A stretch of 64,000 bases of DNA from Burkholderiales bacterium. Its GTDB lineage: Bacteria > Pseudomonadota > Gammaproteobacteria > Burkholderiales > Casimicrobiaceae. Below the pieces are notes generated by a model. It was not told where the DNA came from and searched no databases. It saw nothing but the letters and a program-made list of their open reading frames with translations. Position numbers and translations under genes: made by a program. The stretch is from assembly GCA_025354165.1 (NCBI GenBank), contig JANXNI010000096.1:1-64000 (forward strand). Direction: 5' to 3'. Shown here one piece after another: positions 7,662 through 17,583 of this stretch. Each line of letters starts with the position of its first letter. Position 1 is the stretch's first letter.

Positions 7662-10067
7662 ATGATTAAGAAATATTGGTTAGCAACGTTGGCCTCCTGC
7701 GGGTTGCTCACGTCAGGCGTCACGCTGGCGGCCTGTCCGTTCAATGTTTCGGGTGATGCAGTGAGCGACTCACTGCGCGATGGCCTTCTCCTGGTGCGTT
7801 ATGCACAGGGCCAGCGCGGTGCTGCGCTAGTGGCCGGAACGACGGCAACGACACCCGCCGTCGAGAACTTCATTGCTGCCAACACGGCGGGGCTTGATGT
7901 CAACGGTAATGGCGTATTTGATATTGGCGATGCCGCCATCATTGCGCGTAACGTTTTTGGCTTCAGCTATCAGTCGTGGATGCCGGACGGTCAGGCTGGC
8001 GCCTACGCGACGCGTACCTCCCCTGCGCTGGTCAAGACTTTTGTGGATGCGGGCTGTGCCGCACCGGTGTTTGTTTCGCCGACCACCACCGACGCCGCCG
8101 ACGCTTCGCGGTTCCTGATTCAATCAACGTTTGGGCCAAGTCGGTCAGATATCGCGTCCTTCCTAGCTTTGGGCGCTGATCAGTCAGCCCGATCCAACGC
8201 CTGGATCGCCAGTCAGCTTACGACACCTCGCAGCGGATCGCATTTTCAGTATTTGGTGAACCGCAAGGCGGAATATGTGGCGGGTGCCGCGCCCGACTAC
8301 ACGTTCGGCAACAACATTACGCGTGAATCATTCTGGGGACAGGCGCTGACCAGTCCCGACCAGCTGCGGCAGCGGCTTGGTCTGGCGCTGTCGGAAGTGC
8401 TGGTGGTCTCCGAGTACGGCGGGTCTAACGATCCGTACGAGCTCGCAGCGTACCTGGATCTGCTCGCTGACAACGCATTCACCAACTATCGCGATCTGCT
8501 CTACAAAGTCGCGTTGTCGCCGGCAATGGGACGCTACCTGAGCCACCTGCGCAACGAGGGCAGCAGTACCAACCCGAACGAAAACTTCGCGCGCGAAATT
8601 CTGCAGCTCTTCGGTGTCGGTTTGTTCCGTCTAAATCAGGATGGCACACAGGCGCTGAACGCGGGCCAGCCGATTCCGACGTACGACGAGACGATGGTCA
8701 AGGGCTTCGCGCGCGTCTTCACCGGCTTCGCGTATGACGATCTCGTCTGCAAGGGCTTGGCACCGCCCTTGCCGGCCGCCTGCACCGATAGCACCTTCGG
8801 CGTACACCCCAACTGGTATTGGGAACCGAACCGTGATGATCTCGGCCCGAACGTACCTCCGGACGTGAACGGCTTTAAGCGACCCATGGTGCCGTACATT
8901 GGTCATCACAACAAGCTCACCAAACAGTTGATGACGTACAGCTACAGCGCGCCGGTCAACGCTGGAACGCCAGTCGCTGCCTGTACGAATGCAGTGGCCT
9001 TCGCCAGTGGCGCAGGTTTGGCCGTACTTGCCGCGCCGGTTGTCCCGGCGATCGACGAGGTAACCGGTGTCGTCATTCCAACTTCAGGCGGTGGCACCCG
9101 CACCAACCGCACCCAGGCCTATGACTCGCTCAACGCGGCCATTGACAACATCTTCTGTCATCCGAACGTCGGGCCGTTCATCAGCAATCACCTGATTCGC
9201 TTCTTCGTCACCTCGACGCCAAGCGACGCTTACGTCGGGCGCGTTACGGCTGCTTTCAACAACTCTGGCGGGATTCGCGGCGACATGAAAGCCGTGATCA
9301 CCGCAGTGCTGACCGACGTTGAAGCCACACCTTCCGGTGCAACATCGCCGACCAAGTTCGGCAAGCTCAAAGAGCCGATGCTTCGGCTGAGCGGCCTGTA
9401 TCGGGCGTTTAATACCCGGTCTTACTCCAGCCGCTACCGCATTGATGGACTAGACAGCCTTGAGTACGGCATCAATCAGGGGCCGTTGCAATCCCCTACG
9501 GTATTCAATTACTTCCATCCGGAGTTTGCTCCACCCGGCCCGATTGCCTCTGCAGGCGCGATTGGCCCTGAATTTGAAATTACTACGACGACCGCAATTG
9601 CAGCAACGCAGAACTATTTCGGCAGCATCGTCACCAGCAACAGCGGTAGCGCTGGCAACGCCTTCACCGACAATTTAATCGGTAACGGTGCCTGTAGCGT
9701 CGGCACTCTCAATGCGACTGATCCGAGCGCAGCTTCACGTCAGCATTGCATGTTTGGCAATCTTGAAGAACTGTTCGCCGTAAGCGCTGACTCATCGACC
9801 ATGTTTGACTACATAAATCTCGTGATGCTGGGTGGTTCGCTCAGCAGCACTAACAAGGCCGCGCTGGTGGCCGCCCTGGACGCCCCTGCAGCCTATCCAA
9901 CTACGGCCGTGCCAGTGTTGGTAACGACGCCGCCAAACTCCGCAACTACGGCACAGCTCAATACCTACAACAGTGCGCTTTCCAGTTGGCAGCAAAGAAG
10001 ACGTGATCGCGTCAAGGGCGCCCTCTGGCTCGCCGTGCATTCCCCTGAATTCCAGATTCAACGTTAG
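7662..10067 (+). CDS. Secreted DUF1800 family protein with N-terminal dockerin-like segment
   Basis: 801 residues. ATG 7662 is chosen over an upstream TTG because GGGAAG precedes it by about 8 bp and the product then starts with a signal peptide (MIKKYWLATLASCGLLTSG, cleavage near ALAAC). Residues about 28-110 contain two Ca-loop-like elements (DSLRDGLLLVRYAQGQRG and DVNGNGVFDIGD), resembling a dockerin domain. The rest is DUF1800, with FLIQSTFGPS and NENFAREILQLFGVGLF. It sits 11 bp upstream of a DUF1501 gene, a very common pairing. The family's biochemical function is not established; export to periplasm or surface is inferred. Confidence 0.85.
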   Translation: MIKKYWLATLASCGLLTSGVTLAACPFNVSGDAVSDSLRDGLLLVRYAQGQRGAALVAGTTATTPAVENFIAANTAGLDVNGNGVFDIGDAAIIARNVFGFSYQSWMPDGQAGAYATRTSPALVKTFVDAGCAAPVFVSPTTTDAADASRFLIQSTFGPSRSDIASFLALGADQSARSNAWIASQLTTPRSGSHFQYLVNRKAEYVAGAAPDYTFGNNITRESFWGQALTSPDQLRQRLGLALSEVLVVSEYGGSNDPYELAAYLDLLADNAFTNYRDLLYKVALSPAMGRYLSHLRNEGSSTNPNENFAREILQLFGVGLFRLNQDGTQALNAGQPIPTYDETMVKGFARVFTGFAYDDLVCKGLAPPLPAACTDSTFGVHPNWYWEPNRDDLGPNVPPDVNGFKRPMVPYIGHHNKLTKQLMTYSYSAPVNAGTPVAACTNAVAFASGAGLAVLAAPVVPAIDEVTGVVIPTSGGGTRTNRTQAYDSLNAAIDNIFCHPNVGPFISNHLIRFFVTSTPSDAYVGRVTAAFNNSGGIRGDMKAVITAVLTDVEATPSGATSPTKFGKLKEPMLRLSGLYRAFNTRSYSSRYRIDGLDSLEYGINQGPLQSPTVFNYFHPEFAPPGPIASAGAIGPEFEITTTTAIAATQNYFGSIVTSNSGSAGNAFTDNLIGNGACSVGTLNATDPSAASRQHCMFGNLEELFAVSADSSTMFDYINLVMLGGSLSSTNKAALVAALDAPAAYPTTAVPVLVTTPPNSATTAQLNTYNSALSSWQQRRRDRVKGALWLAVHSPEFQIQR

Positions 10068-10078
10068 GACGCACGATA

Positions 10079-11989
10079 ATGAATTTCAAAAGCTTCCAAC
10101 AACGTCGCGACTTCCTGAAGACCGCCACATCTGTAGCATTGGCCAGCGGCATCCCGACGCTCGACATACTGAACAACGTCGCGCTTGCGGCAGGCGGTAT
10201 CGAACCGTCATCAGTAGATTCCAACTACAAGGCGATCGTCTGCGTGTTCCTCTACGGAGGTCAGGACAACGCCAACATCCTGATCCCTTACCGCGACGGC
10301 GACGGAACGGGAACCACCGAATACAACCGTTATCGCGCAGGGCGTGCATTTACGCCAGCGTCAGGTACACCCGATCCACAAAACCAGACGACGACCAGCG
10401 GCGACTTGTCATACTCGAATGCGCAGCTTGCAGCGACCGCACTCAACGTAACCGTTGGTACGACAGACCCAGGCATCAATTCAGTTTTCACCAATCACAC
10501 CTACGGTCGCCGCTTCGCGCTGCACCCAAGCTATACCGAATTGGCCGCGCTTTACAACAGTGGAAAACTGGCCGTAGTCTCGAACGTGGGACCGCTAATC
10601 GCGCCGATTAGTCGTCAGGAGTGGTATCAAAGCACTGGCGTTCCACGTCCACTCAATCTGTACTCACATGATGACCAGCAAAAGGCGTGGATGAGCGGCA
10701 CGGCGGACAAAGCCGCCCCTGAACGCGGTATTGGTGGTCGTATTGCGGCGCACCCCAGCATTGCTCTCCTCAATTCAGGCGCGCAAGTGTCGACCCAGAT
10801 ATCTCTGGACGGCAGTAATACGTTCATGTTGGCCGACCCGGCCGGCCCGACCACAGCGATCGCGTATCAGGTAGGCTCCGGCTCTATTGGGCGCTTGCAA
10901 ACTACGACGACGACGCCGCCGGCAACACCCACTGTTTGCAACACCAGCAGCACGTTCATCACGGCCAATCCGACATCACCGTACTGCGTAGTCGGCGGCC
11001 CGATCAGGGTTAGCAACGGTTATACGGGCAACAGTACGATGTACAACGCGTTCCGAACGCGGGTGAGCAACGTGCCGGAAAACGTCTCGATCTATCATGA
11101 TCAGTGGCGCGCAACTATGGATCAGTCCGTCAAAACAGAGTCAGCAATCGCGGCTGCGTTCGTGAATTTTCCGCCTTCAGAAGATGTCGTTGCGCCGTTT
11201 GTCCCAATCATCGGTTCGGGCAACACGTACAACTATCTCGCAGCCGAACTTCGGATGGTCGCCGCACTTATTCGCGCCAGCGTGCAATTGGGCGTGGGCA
11301 ACAGCGCGCTGAAGCGGCAGATTTTCTTTGTTGGCATTGGCGGCTTTGACACACATGGCACTGAGTTCTGGGACAACAACCCAAGGATCAACACGCAGAT
11401 CAGCAAGGCAATCAACGCGTTCTGGACAGCAATGGGCAATGTGCAAGTCACCGGCTCGCCGGGAGCCACCGCGCAAAGCAAGGTCACGCTCATGACCATG
11501 ACCGACTTCGGGCGTACGCACGACTCGAATGGACAGGGTTGCGACCACGGTTGGGGTAGCCATCAGATCGTGCTGGGCGGGGCAGTCAAAGGCGGTGCGA
11601 TTTACGGCATGAATCACAATATTCAGGCCCCGGCGCAGGCGGCCGGTACGGTACCCTCTGCTGGCACATCAAGATACCTCGGCCAGGATGCAACAACGCG
11701 CGCCGACCTTTCGGCAGGGGCGGTGCCGCGAATCGGCATCCCGCCAGATCCGTACTCCGGCGCTACGACGGGGGGGGCCCGATGCGCTGGCCTCAATCAC
11801 GCTCTGAGCCGGGGCGAACTGCTAGCTACGACGTCCGGCGATGCCGTGATGGCAACCATCGCCAAATGGTTCGGCGTACCGATGCCGACGACGGCTGACG
11901 TGGACGCACTTTTCCCGACGCTGCGCGCTGCGCATCCAAATACTAACTGGACGACTGCTGACATGGGATTCATGATCCCCGGTGCTTGA
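10079..11989 (+). CDS. DUF1501 family exported protein
   Basis: 636 residues starting with a twin-arginine-like leader (RRDFLK at 9-14, then a hydrophobic stretch ending near ALAAG), which suggests folded export through Tat. DUF1501 proteins are distantly related to the sulfatase/alkaline-phosphatase fold. VGIGGFDTHGTEF and LMTMTDFGRTHDSNGQGCDH are the expected family segments, rich in His and Asp possible metal ligands. The RBS AGGA (10066-10069) overlaps the stop of the DUF1800 gene, so the two are probably cotranscribed. Substrate unknown. Confidence 0.88.
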   Translation: MNFKSFQQRRDFLKTATSVALASGIPTLDILNNVALAAGGIEPSSVDSNYKAIVCVFLYGGQDNANILIPYRDGDGTGTTEYNRYRAGRAFTPASGTPDPQNQTTTSGDLSYSNAQLAATALNVTVGTTDPGINSVFTNHTYGRRFALHPSYTELAALYNSGKLAVVSNVGPLIAPISRQEWYQSTGVPRPLNLYSHDDQQKAWMSGTADKAAPERGIGGRIAAHPSIALLNSGAQVSTQISLDGSNTFMLADPAGPTTAIAYQVGSGSIGRLQTTTTTPPATPTVCNTSSTFITANPTSPYCVVGGPIRVSNGYTGNSTMYNAFRTRVSNVPENVSIYHDQWRATMDQSVKTESAIAAAFVNFPPSEDVVAPFVPIIGSGNTYNYLAAELRMVAALIRASVQLGVGNSALKRQIFFVGIGGFDTHGTEFWDNNPRINTQISKAINAFWTAMGNVQVTGSPGATAQSKVTLMTMTDFGRTHDSNGQGCDHGWGSHQIVLGGAVKGGAIYGMNHNIQAPAQAAGTVPSAGTSRYLGQDATTRADLSAGAVPRIGIPPDPYSGATTGGARCAGLNHALSRGELLATTSGDAVMATIAKWFGVPMPTTADVDALFPTLRAAHPNTNWTTADMGFMIPGA

Positions 11990-12117
11990 CCCACAGCGCA
12001 TTCAGCTTGATGCGACGCCTGTCGACACGCGTCGTTGGCTGGCTCTCGAATCATTCATGCGCAGTCAGGTGACACAATACGAACACCAAAGCCACAGATG
12101 ATCGAGGAACGAGGTTG

Positions 12118-13644
12118 ATGCAGTACCGACACACAACGCTCTGGCGATCCACCGTTAAGGAGGGACTGCTCCCACTCACGTTGCTGTTACTGATTCTGAC
12201 GATGTCGACTGCAACTAGCACGTTGGCTCAGGACATCAATAACGGGCGAGCGCTCTACATCACTCCGCTCGTATCAGGGCAATTTAGTTGCAGCAATGGT
12301 CAGTGTCATGGCCCCAGCCCAGCCAATAACCAGAACGGCATTCAGATCGCCGCCGACGACCCGGGACGCATTGGTCTGGCCATCAGTCAGGTGGCACAGA
12401 TGGCATTCCTGAAAACTCATGTCACCGGCCCACAGCTCGCAGATCTGGCGGCGTACATCGGCAATCCCGGTGCTGTCACCGGAACTCCCTCCGCAACAGT
12501 GGCACCTTCTTCGCTGAGCTTCTCCTCGACGGTGGTCGGTAGCAGCGCAACGTCGCAGCAGTTCGCGATCAACAACACTGGCACCGCAGCACTCACCGTC
12601 AGTGCGGTCAGCAGCGACAACGCAGAATTCTCGCTGGTGAGCACCTGTGGCACGATTGCCGCCGGTGGCAGCTGTGGCGTGTCGGTTGGGTTCACACCCA
12701 CTGCCACTGGTGCGCGCAGCGGCACGATCACCGTCAGTCACAATGCCGCAGGCGGAACGAGCCTGGTGGCGTTGTCCGGCACCGGGGCAGTGGCCGCTGC
12801 GCCCGGTATCCAGATCGCGCCTTCGGCACTCGAATTTGGTTCGGTGCTGGTTGGTTCGTTTTCCGGCAGCTTACTAGTGTCGGTCAATAGCATGGGTACC
12901 GCGCCGCTCGTCATCACCGCGCTTTCCGATACCGGCACAAACTTTCCGCTATTGGGCGGGACGTGCACCGTCGGCGCGCCGATCACCGTCGGCACGAGCT
13001 GCACCGTTGCGCTGCGCTTTGTGCCGTCTGCGGTGGGCGCACAAAGTAAGACATTGAGCATCAGCCACAACGCGAACGCCCCTGCCGTCTCCGTCAATCT
13101 CACGGGGACGGGCACCACAGGCGGCACACCGACAGCGAAGACAATGGTTGAGTATTTGTATGCGCCGCTCAACTATTACTTCATCACGTCACGCGACGAC
13201 GACAAGACCGCGCTGGACAAGATTGCCGATTTTCAGCGAACGGGATTGAGTTTTCCGGTTTATGCGACGGAAGCAGCGGGCAGCAAAGCCATTTCCCGGT
13301 TTTACTTTGACAAGATTGCCGTGAACGGTTCGCGCGGCAGCCATTTCTATACGCTGCTCGATAGCGACAAAGCGGCACTCATTACGTTGAACCCAGGCAA
13401 TTTGGCGGCTCCACGATTACCATTCAATGAGGGTATCGATTCGTGGGCGTTTTTACCGGTCGTTTCCGGAACGGGCGGCTCCTGCGCAAGTGGACAAACG
13501 CCGGTGTATCGCCTGTTTCGGGGCAGCGTTCGCTTTCCTGACGATCCGAATCACCGCTTCACCACCAGCCTCGCAACGTACGATGCATTTGTTGCGCTCG
13601 GCTGGGATGGCGAGGGGGTGAATTTCTGTGTGCCGCAGCCGTAA
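12118..13644 (+). CDS. Secreted cytochrome c-like protein with ASH repeats and C-terminal DUF5648-type domain
   Basis: 508 residues, from ATG 12118 (AGGA 9 bp upstream). A signal anchor covers about residues 15-37. A small cytochrome c-like domain (40-115) has an unusual haem motif, C58-SNGQ-C63-H64 (CX4CH instead of CXXCH), and ends in a helix with GPQLADLAAYI. Two ASPM/SPD-2/Hydin-like beta domains follow (about 125-220 and 225-335). The C-terminus (about 345-508) has YFITSRDDD, HFYTLLDSD and EGVNFCVPQP and resembles DUF5648. It follows the DUF1501 gene and is probably part of the same exported set. Haem attachment is inferred. Confidence 0.8.
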   Translation: MQYRHTTLWRSTVKEGLLPLTLLLLILTMSTATSTLAQDINNGRALYITPLVSGQFSCSNGQCHGPSPANNQNGIQIAADDPGRIGLAISQVAQMAFLKTHVTGPQLADLAAYIGNPGAVTGTPSATVAPSSLSFSSTVVGSSATSQQFAINNTGTAALTVSAVSSDNAEFSLVSTCGTIAAGGSCGVSVGFTPTATGARSGTITVSHNAAGGTSLVALSGTGAVAAAPGIQIAPSALEFGSVLVGSFSGSLLVSVNSMGTAPLVITALSDTGTNFPLLGGTCTVGAPITVGTSCTVALRFVPSAVGAQSKTLSISHNANAPAVSVNLTGTGTTGGTPTAKTMVEYLYAPLNYYFITSRDDDKTALDKIADFQRTGLSFPVYATEAAGSKAISRFYFDKIAVNGSRGSHFYTLLDSDKAALITLNPGNLAAPRLPFNEGIDSWAFLPVVSGTGGSCASGQTPVYRLFRGSVRFPDDPNHRFTTSLATYDAFVALGWDGEGVNFCVPQP

Positions 13645-13653
13645 CGACAGCGT

Positions 13654-15606
13654 CTAAGGCAGTAACGCCTGCAAATTCGCTTCGATCGTTGCCGCATTGG
13701 CTGCGGTTGCACTGGCACCGCTAATCAGCGCAGCACCCCGAAGGTTAAGCAGATAACGCAACACCAGAAGCCCGTCAGTCGCCGCCTTGACGCTGGCGTC
13801 GCCGTCCACGTCGAGCGCGTTACCGAGCGCTGCGATGTAGCTTGCGATGGTCGTGGCGTTGCGCTCGGCGTTGGCACCGATGGCGCCAGCCGTCAATGCG
13901 GTATCGCGCACTCCCAACAGGTAGCGCAGCAACAGCACGCCGTCGGTTGCGGCGTCAAGAGTTCCGTCGTTATCAATATCGAGGCTCGGCACGAATGCGC
14001 CGGTGGCGAGCGTCGCCGTCAACGTGGCTGCGGTGGCAGGCGCGGTGTACGTATGAGTACGCAGGCCCGAGTCGGACCAGCTGCTGAAGCGATAACCGTT
14101 ACTACCGAGATTTTGATCGGGCGCGGTGATCGATAGCGCTGCGCCAACCGCCGTCGTCACGGCGAACGGTGTCGTGCGCAATGCGCCATTGACGTTGAGC
14201 CGCAGCCCCGAGGGCGCGGAGTTGAACGTGATGGCCACGGTATTGGTGTAGCTAATTTTTCGCAACTGGCCACCGCTGCCGTAGGTGGTGTAGAAGAGCG
14301 CCTGAGTGCTGCCATCCGGCGCGAAGGACATCGAGGTAGCACCGCCGGTCGTGGCGGGCGGACCGAGGAACGTGGTGGCGGTCGCAATCGGCGCCGTCGG
14401 CACACCCGTCGTGGGAATCATGAACAGGCTGTTGCACCCGTAGTCGGCGATAAGGTACTTTCCGTCGTATGCCGCTGGCCACACCCCATTGGGTACGAAC
14501 GCGCCACCGGTAATTGAGACGCAATTAGTCACGTCGAGGCCCTGCCCATTGGTGCGCCCATACGAAAAAACCGGATCGACCATTGAGAGCGGAGTTGGGT
14601 TGCATAAACCGGAGGTACTGTTCACGAGATTCGCCTCGCGACAATTCCAGCCGTAGTCAGCACCGGGCTGCAATTCGTCGACTTCTTCGCGGCCGCTCTG
14701 ACCGACATCATTGATATAGACACGGGTGCCCGTCGCGTTCGAATCCATCGTGAAGCGGAAAGGGTTCCTCAGGCCCCACGCGAAGGTCTCCTGACAATGA
14801 TTACCCACGGTGGTCGCGCCGGTGACGCTGCAGCGCCCGCTGGCTGCGCCAATGAATGGGTTATCCGACGGGATGCTTCCGGTGCGCGTGATGCGCAGAA
14901 TTTTTCCTGTCAGGACGTGGGTGTCGCGCGAGGCATCGTTACCACCACCGCTTCCGGGGCTGGTTCCGTTGTAATCGGTACCGCCGTCGCCGACGCTGAT
15001 GTACAGATAACCATCCTTGCCAAAATGCACGTCGCCCGCGTTGTGATTGCCGCCACGCGCTGGCATGCGATCCACCAGAACGACTTCGGTGGCAGGATCG
15101 ATGATGTCCGCATTGGCGACCGTGCCCAGCACAAAGCGTGAGACCCGATTCGCCCTACGATTAAACGCGGAATACGTGCCGACCGGCGTGCCGTCACCTG
15201 CGTTCGCTGCGGTGTAGTTTGGCCCGCTGCAGTCGGAGCCGTTGCGTGCGGTGTAGTACAGGTACACATACTTGTTCATGGCGAATTGCGGATCGACCGC
15301 GACGCCGAGCAGACCCGCTTCGCTGACGACGCAGATTTTCGGATTTACCGTGGAGGTGCCTGCGTCAAAGCTGAGCGCCGGCGTCGGCAGCAGCGCGCCG
15401 CTTTTATAAAGCCGCAGCGCGCCGGACTGGCTGGTAATGAGTATCCGACCATCCGACGTGAAGGCCATCGTGGTGGGCCCGCTCACAGCCGTCACCAGCG
15501 TGTCGGAGAACCCGGCGGGAAGTGCCTGCGCACAAATAACGGAAGGCGCAAACGCGGTCAGAGCTGCGAGCGCTGCCGCGAACAAGGGCATGTATCGTTT
15601 CGTCAT
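13654..15606 (-). CDS. Secreted glucose/sorbosone dehydrogenase-like (PQQ-type) protein with dockerin-like tail
   Basis: 650 residues with a signal peptide (cleavage near CAQA). Residues about 30-440 match the beta-propeller family of soluble PQQ-dependent aldose dehydrogenases: GLLGVAVDPQF, GGNHNAGDVHFGKDGYLY, FAWGLRNPFRF and DVGQSGREEVDEL. A beta-rich linker follows. The last about 110 residues carry two dockerin-like Ca motifs (DIDNDGTLDAATDGVLLLRY and DVDGDASVKAATDGLLVLRY). It converges with the cytochrome-like gene, only 9 bp between the two stops. The actual sugar substrate is unknown. Confidence 0.85.
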   Translation of the reverse strand: MTKRYMPLFAAALAALTAFAPSVICAQALPAGFSDTLVTAVSGPTTMAFTSDGRILITSQSGALRLYKSGALLPTPALSFDAGTSTVNPKICVVSEAGLLGVAVDPQFAMNKYVYLYYTARNGSDCSGPNYTAANAGDGTPVGTYSAFNRRANRVSRFVLGTVANADIIDPATEVVLVDRMPARGGNHNAGDVHFGKDGYLYISVGDGGTDYNGTSPGSGGGNDASRDTHVLTGKILRITRTGSIPSDNPFIGAASGRCSVTGATTVGNHCQETFAWGLRNPFRFTMDSNATGTRVYINDVGQSGREEVDELQPGADYGWNCREANLVNSTSGLCNPTPLSMVDPVFSYGRTNGQGLDVTNCVSITGGAFVPNGVWPAAYDGKYLIADYGCNSLFMIPTTGVPTAPIATATTFLGPPATTGGATSMSFAPDGSTQALFYTTYGSGGQLRKISYTNTVAITFNSAPSGLRLNVNGALRTTPFAVTTAVGAALSITAPDQNLGSNGYRFSSWSDSGLRTHTYTAPATAATLTATLATGAFVPSLDIDNDGTLDAATDGVLLLRYLLGVRDTALTAGAIGANAERNATTIASYIAALGNALDVDGDASVKAATDGLLVLRYLLNLRGAALISGASATAANAATIEANLQALLP

Positions 15607-15675
15607 TGCCGGAATTTATGCCGATGGCATGATAAGTGCAAGGAAAATTCGGCATAGGTGACGTCGAAAAAATTA

Positions 15676-15805
15676 ACAGCTTTTCGACAAATTGTTCTAT
15701 GACGACCAATGCATAGGGGTGACATCAATAATAGACTGCAAGTCGACTTTATAGTTAATCGTCGATCAGCCCATATGCAATAGCGCTTCCACTATAAAGC
15801 TGTTG
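15676..15805. repeat. Palindromic dispersed repeat, copy R2 (130-bp variant)
   Basis: Starts AACAGCTTTT and ends AAAGCTGTT, with GCAAGTCGACTTT inside. The right arm from the GTCGAC centre is 60 bp, as in the 120-bp copies. The left arm is 10 bp longer than in the other copies. It lies in the divergent region between the sugar-dehydrogenase-like gene and phoH. Confidence 0.85.
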
Positions 15806-16075
15806 CTCTGCCTGTAGCGAAAACCCAACGATTTTCGGCATCTGAACGGCACTGCTGCAAACCCATCGTGTCCCACTGGCAAACATCGCTACATTAACGT
15901 CTTGGCACTAGCCGAATGCAATTGGTAATTTCACTTCTCCGCAGTCGCGTGACACGCTGTCTGCCCCCGCTGCCAACGCTCGCAAACCTGCGAGCGCCTT
16001 CGTGACCGCGCTTTCTCCGAGTATGCCGGTGCCCGCCCCTTCCTCCTCCGCTCCTCCTCGTTCATAAGGAAATTC
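15806..16075. other. Upstream region of phoH
   Basis: With R2 this forms a 469-bp divergent intergenic stretch (15607-16075). No gene or RNA was recognised. Promoters for both flanking genes must lie here, but no convincing -35/-10 pair was seen. AAGGAA at about 16067-16072 serves as RBS for the PhoH gene. Confidence 0.4.
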
Positions 16076-17518
16076 ATGACGCAATCCAAGTCGCGTGTCG
16101 TCTCCATAAATTCGCGCTCAGCAAAAACCAAGTCAGCGCCCACCAAATTGTTCGTGCTCGATACCAACGTCATGATGCACGATCCGACGTCACTGTACCG
16201 ATTTGAAGAACACGACATCTTTCTGCCGATCTGCACGCTTGAAGAGTTGGATAACAATAAAAAAGGCACGCTCGAAGTCAACCGCAACGCGCGTCAGGCT
16301 TCGCGATTTCTGGACGAACTGGTCAAAGGATTCGACGACCAGATTGCCGATGGCATTCCACTGACCACCGCGTCTGGCGGTGCAGCGACGGGTCGACTGT
16401 TCTTGCAAACTGAGCCGCTGTCGGTACAACTGCCGTCGTCATTCGCCGCCGGAAAAGCCGATAACGAAATCATCGCGGTCTGTCTGCACCTGCGCAAGAA
16501 AGATCCGAAGCGTCATGTGGCGCTGGTATCCAAAGACATCAATATGCGCATCAAAGCGCGCGCATTAAACGTCGACGCGCAGGACTACTACAACGACAAA
16601 GTGCTGGAGGATTCCGATCTCCTATACACCGGCATGACCGAGCTGCCAAAGGACTTCTGGGAGAAGCACAGCAAGGGCGTCGAAAGCTGGCAACAAGGTG
16701 GCTCGACCTTCTACAAAATCAGCGGGCCGGCCGTGGCGAAGATGCTCGTGAACGAGTTTGTCTACACCGAGGTCGATACGCCGTTTTATGCACGCGTGAT
16801 CGCCATCGAAGGCAAGATCGCCACGTTGCAAACGCTTCGTGATTTTGGTCATCACAAAAATTCCGTGTGGGGCATCACCGCACGTAACCGCGAACAGAAT
16901 TTCGCGCTCAATCTGCTGATGAATCCCGACATCGATTTCGTCACACTGATCGGTCAGGCGGGCACTGGCAAGACGCTGTTGACGCTGGCAGCGGGCCTGC
17001 AATTGACGCTCGATCAGAAGATATACAACGAAATTATCATGACCCGGGTGACGGTGCCGGTCGGCGAAGATATTGGCTTTTTGCCGGGCACCGAAGAAGA
17101 AAAAATGACTCCCTGGATGGGCGCACTGGAGGACAACCTCGAAGTGCTCATGGGTGCCGATAAAGAAGCCGGCGAATGGGGTCGGGCAGCCGGTAATGAT
17201 TTGATCCGTTCGCGCGTAAAAGTGAAGAGCCTGAACTTCATGCGCGGCCGCACGTTCCTCAACAAGCTGCTCATCATCGACGAGGCGCAAAATCTGACGC
17301 CGAAGCAGATGAAGACGCTCATCACGCGTGCAGGCCCCGGAACCAAAGTGGTCTGTCTCGGCAACATCGCGCAGATCGACACACCGTACCTGTCTGAAGG
17401 CTCCTCCGGCCTGACCTACGTGGTGGATCGGCTCAAAGGCTGGGCGCACGGCGGACACGTCACGCTACAACGCGGCGAGCGGTCTCGATTAGCGGATTAC
17501 GCTGCAGAAGTTCTTTGA
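16076..17518 (+). CDS. PhoH family ATPase with N-terminal PIN domain
   Basis: 480 residues. The N-terminal PIN nuclease domain (about 23-160) begins LFVLDTNVMMHDP with the first acidic residue at D29. The C-terminal PhoH ATPase domain has Walker A GQAGTGKTLL near residue 300 and Walker B LLIIDEAQNLTPKQMK. PIN-PhoH fusions (PhoH2 type) are ribonuclease/RNA-helicase-like proteins in characterised relatives. A start 66 bp before a TctC gene on the same strand makes cotranscription possible but not required. Confidence 0.92.
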   Translation: MTQSKSRVVSINSRSAKTKSAPTKLFVLDTNVMMHDPTSLYRFEEHDIFLPICTLEELDNNKKGTLEVNRNARQASRFLDELVKGFDDQIADGIPLTTASGGAATGRLFLQTEPLSVQLPSSFAAGKADNEIIAVCLHLRKKDPKRHVALVSKDINMRIKARALNVDAQDYYNDKVLEDSDLLYTGMTELPKDFWEKHSKGVESWQQGGSTFYKISGPAVAKMLVNEFVYTEVDTPFYARVIAIEGKIATLQTLRDFGHHKNSVWGITARNREQNFALNLLMNPDIDFVTLIGQAGTGKTLLTLAAGLQLTLDQKIYNEIIMTRVTVPVGEDIGFLPGTEEEKMTPWMGALEDNLEVLMGADKEAGEWGRAAGNDLIRSRVKVKSLNFMRGRTFLNKLLIIDEAQNLTPKQMKTLITRAGPGTKVVCLGNIAQIDTPYLSEGSSGLTYVVDRLKGWAHGGHVTLQRGERSRLADYAAEVL

Positions 17519-17583
17519 AACAAACCGGGCGTGGCGTCCGGTTGACCTCATACACTGGGCCCGAAGCAACAAGGAGGCTTAGC

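Noticed and set aside
16622-17458. 278-codon minus-strand frame opposite phoH
   Set aside because: Antisense to a complete PIN-PhoH gene with intact motifs; no independent coding signal.
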